In this document: positions 1 to 5,032 of the stretch, in pieces
Layout: each line of letters begins with the position of its first letter
Numbering within the stretch: the first letter of the stretch is position 1
Assembly (NCBI GenBank): GCA_035641235.1
Contig: DASQUP010000025.1
Coordinates: 1-5,749 of the forward strand
DNA length: 5,749 nt
Direction: 5' to 3'
DNA from: DASQUP01 sp035641235
GTDB taxonomy: Bacteria; Actinomycetota; CADDZG01; WHSQ01
Made by a program: the position numbers and the translations under genes
Notes under the pieces: model-generated
The model's input: only the letters and a program-made list of their open reading frames with translations
Database searches by the model: none
What the model was told of the DNA's origin: nothing

Positions 1-22
1 CTACAGTGCACCCACAATCACT

Positions 23-50
23 CGATCGGGGAAGAACTTTTCCCCTATCG
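23..50 (+). repeat. Inverted repeat / hairpin near the left edge
   Basis: CGAT plus GGGGAA (23-26, 28-33) pairs with TTCCCC plus ATCG (40-45, 47-50) around a six-base loop GAACTT, with one C-T mismatch (27/46). No T tract follows, so it is not an intrinsic terminator for an upstream gene. The CCCC at 42-45 can alternatively pair with GGGG at 50-53, so two exclusive folds exist. If transcription starts near position 14, this would be a 5'-end hairpin of the peptide mRNA. Confidence 0.5.
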
Positions 51-72
51 GGGGTTGAGCGGAGATCTACTA

Positions 73-90
73 CACGGCATCGATGCCGTG
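73..90. repeat. 18-bp perfect palindrome
   Basis: CACGGCATCGATGCCGTG reads identically on both strands. It could be a DNA operator for a dimeric regulator, possibly the LuxR-type regulator encoded downstream, or an RNA stem (CACGGC/GCCGTG with a six-base loop). The sequence alone does not decide between these. Confidence 0.55.
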
Positions 91-91
91 G

Positions 92-104
92 CTTCTTTGA
101 AAAC
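92..104 (+). promoter_or_regulatory. boxA-like antitermination motif (tentative)
   Basis: CTTCTTTGAAAAC followed by ACAGCGGA resembles the boxA segment found ahead of rRNA genes (core CTCTTTGAAAAC/CTTTGAGAAC in Gram-positives), where NusB-NusE binds the RNA. No rRNA gene follows in this window, so either the motif is used on a small mRNA or the resemblance is chance. The call rests on sequence likeness only. Confidence 0.25.
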
Positions 105-116
105 ACAGCGGAGCGG

Positions 117-144
117 CGGCCCGAAAGGGCCGGTCTGAAAAGAC
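117..144 (+). promoter_or_regulatory. Tandem GAAA-tetraloop hairpins in the leader
   Basis: CGGCCC-GAAA-GGGCCG (117-132) is immediately followed by GTCT-GAAA-AGAC (133-144). Both stems are perfect, both loops are GNRA type, and no base separates them, so the helices could stack coaxially. GNRA loops are typical of RNAs with tertiary structure, which supports this stretch acting as RNA rather than DNA. The second hairpin ends one base before the ACCTC segment that can mask the ribosome-binding site. Confidence 0.55.
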
Positions 145-164
145 ACCTCTACTACTAATTACTT

Positions 165-170
165 AGGAGG
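165..170 (+). promoter_or_regulatory. Strong Shine-Dalgarno of the peptide gene, potentially sequestered
   Basis: AGGAGG lies five bases before the GTG at 176, which is ideal spacing and the best reason to accept the short reading frame as translated. GAGGT (167-171) is complementary to ACCTC (145-149) across a 17-base loop, so access by the ribosome could be switched by the upstream RNA fold. Confidence 0.7.
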
Positions 171-175
171 TCCGC

Positions 176-253
176 GTGAAGGCTCGTCTGATCGGTCTCG
201 TTAGCACTCTGGTCGCCCTGTTTGCAGTTTCCGGCGCACCGTACAAGTGGTAA
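176..253 (+). CDS. Small hydrophobic peptide, 25 residues, signal-like
   Basis: Translation from GTG gives a peptide beginning MKAR, with a hydrophobic core (residues 5-18, LIGLVSTLVALFAV) and a short tail SGAPYKW, ended by TAA. Support for its being real is a perfectly spaced AGGAGG and a strong intrinsic terminator 16 bases after the stop, so the whole transcript encodes only this peptide. The layout of a basic N-terminus, one helix and a polar tail is that of a membrane micro-peptide or a signal-sequence-derived pheromone precursor. AVS and SGA satisfy the small-residue rule for signal peptidase I and would release GAPYKW or PYKW, although proline at +1 disfavours the latter. I recognise no family. 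It has no cysteine, so it does not fit AgrD-type cyclic thiolactones. A leader peptide for attenuation of the downstream kinase is the main alternative; it has no run of one amino acid of the kind used in biosynthetic attenuators. Confidence 0.6.
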   Translation: MKARLIGLVSTLVALFAVSGAPYKW

Positions 254-269
254 TTCCGAACACACCTTC

Positions 270-308
270 AAACTGGGGCCTGCCACTTACGGCGGCCCCA
301 GTTTTTTT
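270..308 (+). terminator. Strong intrinsic terminator after the peptide gene
   Basis: AAACTGGGGCC (270-280) pairs perfectly with GGCCCCAGTTT (294-304), and GCC/GGC (282-284/291-293) extends the stem above a one-base bulge. T302-T308 form an uninterrupted run of seven T. It separates the peptide transcript from the kinase gene. A longer kinase reading frame that runs through this element is therefore unlikely to be translated from its far 5' end. Confidence 0.9.
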
Positions 309-383
309 CTGCAGACGCGACGGCCGAGACGCAGCACTTGTAATAGACCCAAGCTGTGCAACTTCCACCTACCATTGGGAGGG

Positions 384-1754
384 ATGAGGGAGAAGCTATT
401 TGCATGGCTGGTCACTGCCTTCGCGGCGGCGGCTCTTGTTGCACTCGTTGTCATCGACGAGTCCCCACAGCCGGACATTCCACAGCCGAGTGTTCCGGAC
501 TTTCTTTTCTGGCTATCCATTCTTTTGGCAGCCCAACTGCTCCCGGTAACTCTGGGATTCGGCACCCAAGTCACGATGGCCTATCCAATCCTGGTCGCAG
601 TAGCAATTCTGTTTCCACCCAGTCTCGCAATGGTGACGGCCGGCCTGGGGTCAGTGGATCCCAGAGAATTCAAGCGCGAGATCCCGCTTAACCGCGCTCT
701 GTTCAACCGAGCGCAGTGGATGCTCGCATTAGGTGCCGCCGCGGCAATCGTGAGTTTGGCAGGCGGCGCATTCCGCTTTCCGGAGGGACTTCTGACGATA
801 TCCGGCGCAGCTTTCAGCATCCAGCTCATCAGCGTTGGCCTGGTTGGCATTGGCGTCCACATTGAACGTGAGCTGCCACTGTCGCAGGCTCTGGAAAACA
901 TGATTCCGCGGCCGATTGGCGGATTCATTCTGATGCAGGGTGTCCTCGCAGGGCTCGGGGCGGCTACCGCCGCGGTGTTTCTGGAGTTCGGCGCCGTAGT
1001 GGCAGCAATCATTCTGATCCCGCTGATGTTCGCTCGCCTCTCGATTCTCGGCGCGCATGCTCAGCAGGAACTCTCAGAACGAGTCAGAAGACAACAGCAA
1101 GCACTGCTCGAAGCGACCGAGCAAGTCTTTCAGGAACGGGAAAACGAACGCCACCGAATCGCGGAAGAGATCCACGACGGGAGCCTCCAGCTGCTCGCCG
1201 CGGCCTCCTATGGCATCGGCAACGCCCAGGAGTTCATGGCCGTCGAGCGCGACGAGCAGGCCACAGATGCCATGGAAGCCGCCCGGGAGGCACTGAACGA
1301 TGCAATAAAGATGCTGCGCGGGTCACTCGTGGACCTGCGTCGCTCGACTGTGGAGGAGGGCGGCCTCCTTGAGACGATCCACCGGTTCGCCGATCAGGTC
1401 TCCGTCCTGTGGGGTACGGAGGTCGGTATCGAGGGCACCATCAAGAACGAACCGCCGATCCCGGTGGCGCTGGCCGCCTTCCAAATTCTGCAAGAAGGGC
1501 TCACAAATGCTCTAAAGCACGCACATGGGAGCGATGTGACTGTCACAATTGGCGACGAGGATGGAATGGTCCACATCATTGTCGAGGACAAGGGGCCTGG
1601 ATTCGATCCAGACGCCGAGGTAGGTGCGGATCACGTGGGAATGAGGCTGATGAAGGATCGTGCGGCACGGGTGGGCGGTCGCATAGAGCTGGCATCCACG
1701 CCGGGGGCTGGGACCCGCCTGGAAGCCATTCTGCCGGGAGGCGTTGCGCAATGA
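384..1754 (+). CDS. Membrane sensor histidine kinase, HisKA_3 / NarL-type, seven-helix sensor domain
   Basis: This gene encodes 456 residues. The N-terminal half carries about seven hydrophobic segments (near 6-24, 38-57, 63-87, 111-127, 137-158, 178-200, 203-223), with a basic loop between the third and fourth (residues 92-110, ending LFNRAQ). A polar linker (225-255) that looks coiled-coil leads to the HisKA_3 dimerisation motif RIAEEIHDGSLQ, with His264 as the phosphoacceptor and D265/Q269 as the DxxxQ pair linked to phosphatase activity in NarX-like kinases. The ATPase domain shows an N box (LTNALKHA, Asn375), EDKGPGFD (401-408) and HVGMRLMKDRA (417-427). It should phosphorylate the regulator encoded next, with which it overlaps by ATGA. 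The ATG at 384 is chosen because the open frame upstream crosses a terminator. GGGAGG sits only one base before this ATG, so the exact start (or a TTG at 375) is uncertain. The ligand is unknown; no extracellular domain of any size is present, so sensing is probably within the membrane. Confidence 0.9.
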   Translation: MREKLFAWLVTAFAAAALVALVVIDESPQPDIPQPSVPDFLFWLSILLAAQLLPVTLGFGTQVTMAYPILVAVAILFPPSLAMVTAGLGSVDPREFKREIPLNRALFNRAQWMLALGAAAAIVSLAGGAFRFPEGLLTISGAAFSIQLISVGLVGIGVHIERELPLSQALENMIPRPIGGFILMQGVLAGLGAATAAVFLEFGAVVAAIILIPLMFARLSILGAHAQQELSERVRRQQQALLEATEQVFQERENERHRIAEEIHDGSLQLLAAASYGIGNAQEFMAVERDEQATDAMEAAREALNDAIKMLRGSLVDLRRSTVEEGGLLETIHRFADQVSVLWGTEVGIEGTIKNEPPIPVALAAFQILQEGLTNALKHAHGSDVTVTIGDEDGMVHIIVEDKGPGFDPDAEVGADHVGMRLMKDRAARVGGRIELASTPGAGTRLEAILPGGVAQ

Positions 1755-2377
1755 GCTTGCGGGTCTTGATCGCCGAGGACCACACATTGGTATCCCAGGG
1801 CCTCGAAGTCATGCTCTCGATGGCAGAGGGCATCGAACTCGTTGGAGTCGTCGACAACGGCCAGGACGCCATCGACAAGACGATCAGCAGTGATGTCGAC
1901 GTCGTGCTCATGGACGTCAACCTCGGGGCGGAGATGAGCGGGATCGAGGCGACCCGGAAGATCAAGGAAGAGCTTCCCGACACGAAGATCCTTGTGCTCA
2001 CGATGTTCACGGATCCCGGCACCGTGGCCGAGGCGGTCAAAGCAGGCGCCGACGGCTACCTGTCCAAGGGCGCCTCCCGGGAGGCGGTCGTCCAGGCCAT
2101 CCGCGACGTTGGGCAGGGGCGCGCCGTTCTCGACCCCAACGTCACCGAGGGGATCTTCGGACGGATCAGCGGGAAGGATCCACATGCCCTCAGCGATAGA
2201 GAGCTCGCCGTCCTGCAGGAGCTCAGCCATGGGAAATCCACCCGTGAGGTTGCCGAGCGAATCCACGTCTCCGAGGAGACGGTGAAGACCTACCTCAAAC
2301 AGATCTTCAGAAAACTTGGAGTACACGACCGCACCGAGGCGGTCGCCGAGGCCTTCCGGCGCGGCCTCGTCCACTGA
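1751..2377 (+). CDS. LuxR/NarL-family response regulator
   Basis: This gene encodes 208 residues with the two standard domains. The receiver domain has the acidic pocket E9-D10, phosphoacceptor Asp55 (VLMDVNLG), Thr84 (ILVLTMF) and Lys106 (YLSKGA). The C-terminal LuxR-type helix-turn-helix spans about 147-207 (LSDRELAVLQEL, then EVAERIHVSEETVKTYLKQIFRKLGV). All residues needed for phosphorylation and for DNA binding by the recognition helix are present. The start ATG overlaps the kinase stop as ATGA, indicating translational coupling and a cognate pair. A longer open frame exists upstream in the same phase, but it lies inside the kinase gene and is not real. Targets are unknown; the palindrome at 73-90 is one candidate site. 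Confidence in the family is very high. Confidence 0.96.
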   Translation: MSLRVLIAEDHTLVSQGLEVMLSMAEGIELVGVVDNGQDAIDKTISSDVDVVLMDVNLGAEMSGIEATRKIKEELPDTKILVLTMFTDPGTVAEAVKAGADGYLSKGASREAVVQAIRDVGQGRAVLDPNVTEGIFGRISGKDPHALSDRELAVLQELSHGKSTREVAERIHVSEETVKTYLKQIFRKLGVHDRTEAVAEAFRRGLVH

Positions 2378-2409
2378 CGGCCGGCAGCGAACCGGTATTC
2401 TCGGCCGCC

Positions 2410-2904
2410 GTGGAGTTCCAAATCGTGCACGAGTTCGTGGCGGACCCGGCCGAGGTTGCGACGGCGCTCCTCGACCTCGAGTACCAAGCCTCGCTCCGCA
2501 CCCTCGGCCCGCTCAAAGAACGGGCCGTAATCGATCAAACGAACGGCAGCGACGGCCGCATCACGAGGCGCATCCGATGCGTGCTCGACATCGAGTTGCC
2601 CGGCCCGGCGCGCGCCTTCATCGGCGAAGGCGATCCGGCGTGGGTCGAAGAGGCAACGTGGGAACCGGACACGCTGTCGTGGAAGTGGGTGATCCTCCCC
2701 GAGGTGGGCGGTGGCCTTCTGTCGGCATCGGGGGAGACCCACCTCAAGGAAGGAAGCGTCGGGACCATCAGGAACATCTCCGGGTCGGTGCGCGTCGTGG
2801 TGCCGTTCTACGGCGGGAAGGTCGAGGGTTGGATCGTCGACGGCTTCGAACGCGCCTACGACGAGGAGGCCCAGCGGCTCGCAGCGTGGCTGCAATCGGC
2901 GTAA
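2410..2904 (+). CDS. DUF2505-like protein (SRPBCC/START-like fold)
   Basis: This gene encodes 164 residues with no signal peptide or membrane segment, so it is probably cytoplasmic. The N-terminal FQIVHEFVADPAEVATAL, the central strand-rich part, and the end VVVPFYGGKVEGWIVDGF (130-146) followed by a helix (147-162) match my recollection of the DUF2505 family. That family is largely actinobacterial, about 160 residues long, related to SRPBCC ligand-binding domains, and has no established function. The GTG start follows the regulator stop by 32 bases and has no clear Shine-Dalgarno, so it is either translated by coupling or read from a weak site. No other start precedes it in frame. It is codirectional with the two-component genes and likely cotranscribed, but no functional link is shown. 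Confidence 0.75.
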   Translation: MEFQIVHEFVADPAEVATALLDLEYQASLRTLGPLKERAVIDQTNGSDGRITRRIRCVLDIELPGPARAFIGEGDPAWVEEATWEPDTLSWKWVILPEVGGGLLSASGETHLKEGSVGTIRNISGSVRVVVPFYGGKVEGWIVDGFERAYDEEAQRLAAWLQSA

Positions 2905-2993
2905 CGCCCGGGGGAAGAGGGCCGGCCGCTTTCTTTGCTCCACATTTGCTGTGCACGAAGGTCCCGAGGGAAAGAATCCCGGGAGCGGCGGCC

Positions 2994-3031
2994 GTAACAT
3001 GCGCGAAACACGACGGAAACGACCGAGAAAC
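2994..3031 (+). promoter_or_regulatory. GlnR-type nitrogen regulator box upstream of glnA
   Basis: Four pentamers occur at an exact 11-base period: GTAAC (2994-2998), GAAAC (3005-3009), GAAAC (3016-3020), GAAAC (3027-3031), each separated by six bases. The GlnR operator described in Streptomyces is gTnAC-n6-GaAAC-n6-GTnAC-n6-GaAAC; only the third unit departs, by T to A. Its position about 100 bases before the glnA start codon and the identity of the downstream gene support nitrogen-responsive control. Downstream promoter elements are unclear; TATGGG at 3071-3076 is a weak -10 candidate. Confidence 0.75.
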
Positions 3032-3091
3032 CCCTCGTTGGGAAGGTGACTCAGTTTGTCGGAGCTCCGCTATGGGGCCACGCCGCGGATC

Positions 3092-3102
3092 GCTCTTTGA
3101 GA
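3092..3102 (+). promoter_or_regulatory. boxA-like motif in the glnA leader (tentative)
   Basis: GCTCTTTGAGA resembles the boxA core GCTCTTTAACA. It falls in the untranslated leader of glnA, 30 bases before the start codon. It is a short motif and may be chance. Confidence 0.2.
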
Positions 3103-3121
3103 CCGACCCGCATCGCTAGGT

Positions 3122-3130
3122 AAGGAGGAG
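3122..3130 (+). promoter_or_regulatory. Strong Shine-Dalgarno of glnA
   Basis: AAGGAGGAG lies directly before the ATG at 3133, with AGGAGG four bases from the start codon. It fixes the glnA start and indicates high translation. Confidence 0.85.
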
Positions 3131-3132
3131 GA

Positions 3133-4557
3133 ATGGCCGCAAGCCCGTCCGACGCGCTGAAGCTGGGCCAGCAGAACGGCGCCAAATTTGTGGACCTGCG
3201 CTTCTCGGACCTTCCGGGCCTGATGCAGCACTTCTCTATGCCGTTCGAGGAGTTCGGTGAAGAGGCATTTGAAGAGGGCATCGGATTCGATGGGTCCTCG
3301 ATCCGAGGCTTCCAGGAGATCCAGGAATCGGACATGATCCTGGTGCCCGACCCGGAAACGGCGGTGATGGATCCCTTCCGCAAGCACCCGACGCTGGTGA
3401 TCCACGCCTTCGTCAAGGATCCCGTGACCGGCGAGTTCTATTCGCGCGACCCGCGCTACATCGCGAAAAAGGCTCAGGACTACCTCATCGGAACCGGCAT
3501 AGCCGACACCGCCTACTTCGGTCCCGAGGCCGAGTTCTACATCTTCGACAGCATCCGGTTCGACCAGAACCAGCACTCCGGCTACTACCACATCGATGCC
3601 GTCGAGGGAGTCTGGAACTCGGGTCGAGAAGAAGAGGGCGGCAACAAGGGCTACAAGCCGCGCTACAAGGAAGGCTATTTCCCCGTCCCACCCATGGACC
3701 ACTATCAGGACCTGCGCTCGGAGATGGTTCTCACCCTTCGTGAGTTGGGCGTTCCCGTCGAGGTGCACCACCACGAGGTCGGCACCGCCGGTCAGGCCGA
3801 GATCGACATGGGGTTCTCAGCGCTTCTCTCAATGGCCGACCGGCTGATGCTCTACAAGTACACGGTAAAGAACGTCGGCCACCAGTACGGCAAGACGATC
3901 ACGTTCATGCCTAAGCCGATCTTCCAGGACAACGGATCCGGCATGCACGTTCACCAGAGTCTGTGGAAGGACGGCGAGCCGCTTTTCTGGGACGAGCTCG
4001 GATATGCACAGCTGTCCGACACGGCGCGCTGGTATATCGGCGGCCTGCTTGAGCACGCACCGGCTCTCCTCGCACTGTGCGCGCCGACCACCAACTCCTT
4101 CAAGAGGCTGGTGCCTGGGTATGAGGCGCCGGTGAACCTCGTGTACTCGCAGCGGAACCGCTCGGCCGCAGTGCGCATCCCGCTGTACTCGAAGTCGCCG
4201 AAGTCCAAGCGGATCGAGTTCCGGTGCCCCGACCCGTCGTGCAACCCGTACCTGGCGTTCCCCGCACTGCTCATGGCGGGGCTCGACGGGATCAAGAACA
4301 AGATCGAGCCGCCCGACCCGGTCGACAAGGACCTCTACGACCTTCCGCCGGAGGAATTGGCTGAGGTCCCGCAGGTGCCGGGTTCGCTCGAGGGCGCACT
4401 CGACGCGCTCGAGTCCGACCACGATTTCCTGCTGGAAGGAGGCGTGTTCACGGAGGACGTGATCTCGCACTGGATCGACTACAAGAGGACGCGCGAGGTC
4501 GACGAAATCCGACTCCGCCCCCACCCGTGGGAGTTCTACCTCTACTACGACATTTAG
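3133..4557 (+). CDS. glnA: Glutamine synthetase, type I (GSI-beta)
   Basis: This is the cytoplasmic enzyme that makes glutamine from glutamate, ammonia and ATP, the entry point of ammonium assimilation; it normally forms a dodecamer. At 474 residues it has full GSI length. Visible motifs in order: GFDGSSIRGF (51-60, active-site Asp53), FGPEAEFY (129-136, metal ligands Glu132 and Glu134), HHEVGTAGQAEI (213-224, Glu215 and Glu223), the ATP-binding signature KPIFQDNGSGMHVHQS (261-276, His272), the flap VPGYEAPVNL with Glu331, and IEFRCPDPSCNPY (361-373). LYDLPPEE carries Tyr402, the equivalent of the tyrosine adenylylated by GlnE, so it is the regulated beta subtype. The start is set by a strong Shine-Dalgarno. 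It is preceded by a GlnR-type box and followed by its own terminator, so it is probably monocistronic. Nothing essential is missing. Confidence 0.98.
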   Translation: MAASPSDALKLGQQNGAKFVDLRFSDLPGLMQHFSMPFEEFGEEAFEEGIGFDGSSIRGFQEIQESDMILVPDPETAVMDPFRKHPTLVIHAFVKDPVTGEFYSRDPRYIAKKAQDYLIGTGIADTAYFGPEAEFYIFDSIRFDQNQHSGYYHIDAVEGVWNSGREEEGGNKGYKPRYKEGYFPVPPMDHYQDLRSEMVLTLRELGVPVEVHHHEVGTAGQAEIDMGFSALLSMADRLMLYKYTVKNVGHQYGKTITFMPKPIFQDNGSGMHVHQSLWKDGEPLFWDELGYAQLSDTARWYIGGLLEHAPALLALCAPTTNSFKRLVPGYEAPVNLVYSQRNRSAAVRIPLYSKSPKSKRIEFRCPDPSCNPYLAFPALLMAGLDGIKNKIEPPDPVDKDLYDLPPEELAEVPQVPGSLEGALDALESDHDFLLEGGVFTEDVISHWIDYKRTREVDEIRLRPHPWEFYLYYDI

Positions 4558-4574
4558 ACCGAAATCCGCTTGTG

Positions 4575-4609
4575 AGAAGCCTCCGCCATGTGCGGGGGCT
4601 TCTTTCTTT
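4575..4609 (+). terminator. Intrinsic terminator of glnA
   Basis: AGAAGCCTCCGC (4575-4586) pairs with GCGGGGGCTTCT (4592-4603) as 12 pairs including one T-G, with loop CATGT, followed by the T-rich TTCTTTCTTT. It starts 17 bases after the glnA stop. On the minus strand there is no T tract after the stem, so it does not serve the convergent gene. Confidence 0.88.
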
Positions 4610-4651
4610 GGAAGTTTGCTTGCTCAAAACGCAACTAAACGACCGCAAGTT

Positions 4652-5032
4652 CTACGACTTGAGGTGACTGACGGCGAGGATGTTGCCTTCCGAATCCTTG
4701 AACCACGCCGCTAGTTCGTCGCCGAGGTCCGCGATGCCGTCGACGGTCTTGAGGTTCGGGTAGTCGTACTCCTCGAACTCGATGCCGCGCTCGCGCAACT
4801 CCGCCACGGCACCGTACAGGTCGTCGACGAACCACGAGCCCACCGTATGGCCGGCTCCGGCAGAGCTGGAGGGGTACAGGAAAAGGGCCGTCCCGTCGGC
4901 GCAACGGTAGAGAACTCCGACGTTGTAGACGGCCTCGGGTGTAAGGCCCAGCTTCTCCTCATAGAAGCGGCGCGCCCGATCCATGTCGGTGGCCGGCACC
5001 GTCGCGTGAAACTGTGACTGCTGAAGGATCAT
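4652..5032 (-). CDS. VOC-family (glyoxalase/bleomycin-resistance fold) protein
   Basis: This gene encodes 126 residues forming one vicinal-oxygen-chelate domain of two beta-alpha-beta-beta-beta units: HATVPATDMDRARRFYEEKL (9-28), TALFLYPSSSAGAG (48-61), SWFVDDLYGAVAELRERGIE (66-85) and AAWFKDSEGNILAVSHL (108-124). His9 sits where the first metal ligand is usual. The positions that normally supply the remaining acidic or His ligands read as Leu/Phe near 51 and Ala/Val near 120-121, so metal-dependent glyoxalase I chemistry is unlikely. A binding or sequestering role, or a different VOC reaction, is possible. GGAGGT lies four bases before the ATG. Its start overlaps the stop of the upstream membrane-protein gene as ATGA, so the two are coupled. 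Substrate is unknown. It converges with glnA, and I see no clear terminator of its own. Confidence 0.85.
   Translation of the reverse strand: MILQQSQFHATVPATDMDRARRFYEEKLGLTPEAVYNVGVLYRCADGTALFLYPSSSAGAGHTVGSWFVDDLYGAVAELRERGIEFEEYDYPNLKTVDGIADLGDELAAWFKDSEGNILAVSHLKS

Larger units (their letters stand above)
1..175 (+). promoter_or_regulatory. Structured 5' leader of the small peptide gene (possible riboswitch or thermosensor-like element)
   Basis: This gene-free stretch precedes the peptide gene and is full of complementary segments. Seen directly: a hairpin at 23-50 (10 pairs with one mismatch), an 18-base perfect palindrome at 73-90, two abutting hairpins at 117-132 and 133-144 that both close on GAAA tetraloops, and a segment ACCTC (145-149) complementary to GAGGT (167-171), which overlaps the Shine-Dalgarno. 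A TACAGT at 2-7 would serve as an actinobacterial -10, giving a transcript start near 14, but its -35 would lie outside the window. I compared it from memory with c-di-GMP, c-di-AMP, cobalamin, SAM-IV and guanidine riboswitches and matched none. The structured-leader interpretation is an inference; it could also be protein-bound DNA or simple mRNA-stabilising structure. Confidence 0.5.

Noticed and set aside
1409..1750. Upstream extension of the response-regulator frame inside the kinase gene
   Set aside because: It lies in another phase of a well-supported histidine kinase and its translation shows no receiver-domain features; the ATGA overlap at 1751 gives the proper start.
1631..2374. Long minus-strand open frame (247 codons) opposite the response regulator
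   Set aside because: The plus strand encodes an unmistakable regulator; long antisense frames are usual in GC-rich genes and this one has no recognisable domain.
2912..2983. Weak hairpins after the DUF2505 gene (around GGCCGGCC, and GGGA/TCCC at 2968-2980)
   Set aside because: Stems are short or lack a loop and no T run follows directly, so I do not call a terminator here.
2290..3000. Minus-strand open frame (236 codons) opposite the DUF2505 gene
   Set aside because: It is a shadow of GC-rich coding on the plus strand, with low-complexity basic and proline-rich composition and no family likeness.
3060..3069. 10-bp palindrome CGGAGCTCCG in the glnA leader
   Set aside because: Palindromes of this length are frequent by chance in GC-rich DNA and nothing around it supports an operator.
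3070..4524. Several long minus-strand frames opposite glnA
   Set aside because: glnA is certain on the plus strand with every catalytic motif present; the antisense frames have no motifs.
4646..4661. Short inverted repeat CAAGT/ACTTG around the stop codon of the VOC gene
   Set aside because: Only five base pairs and no T tract on the minus strand; it is too weak to call a terminator.
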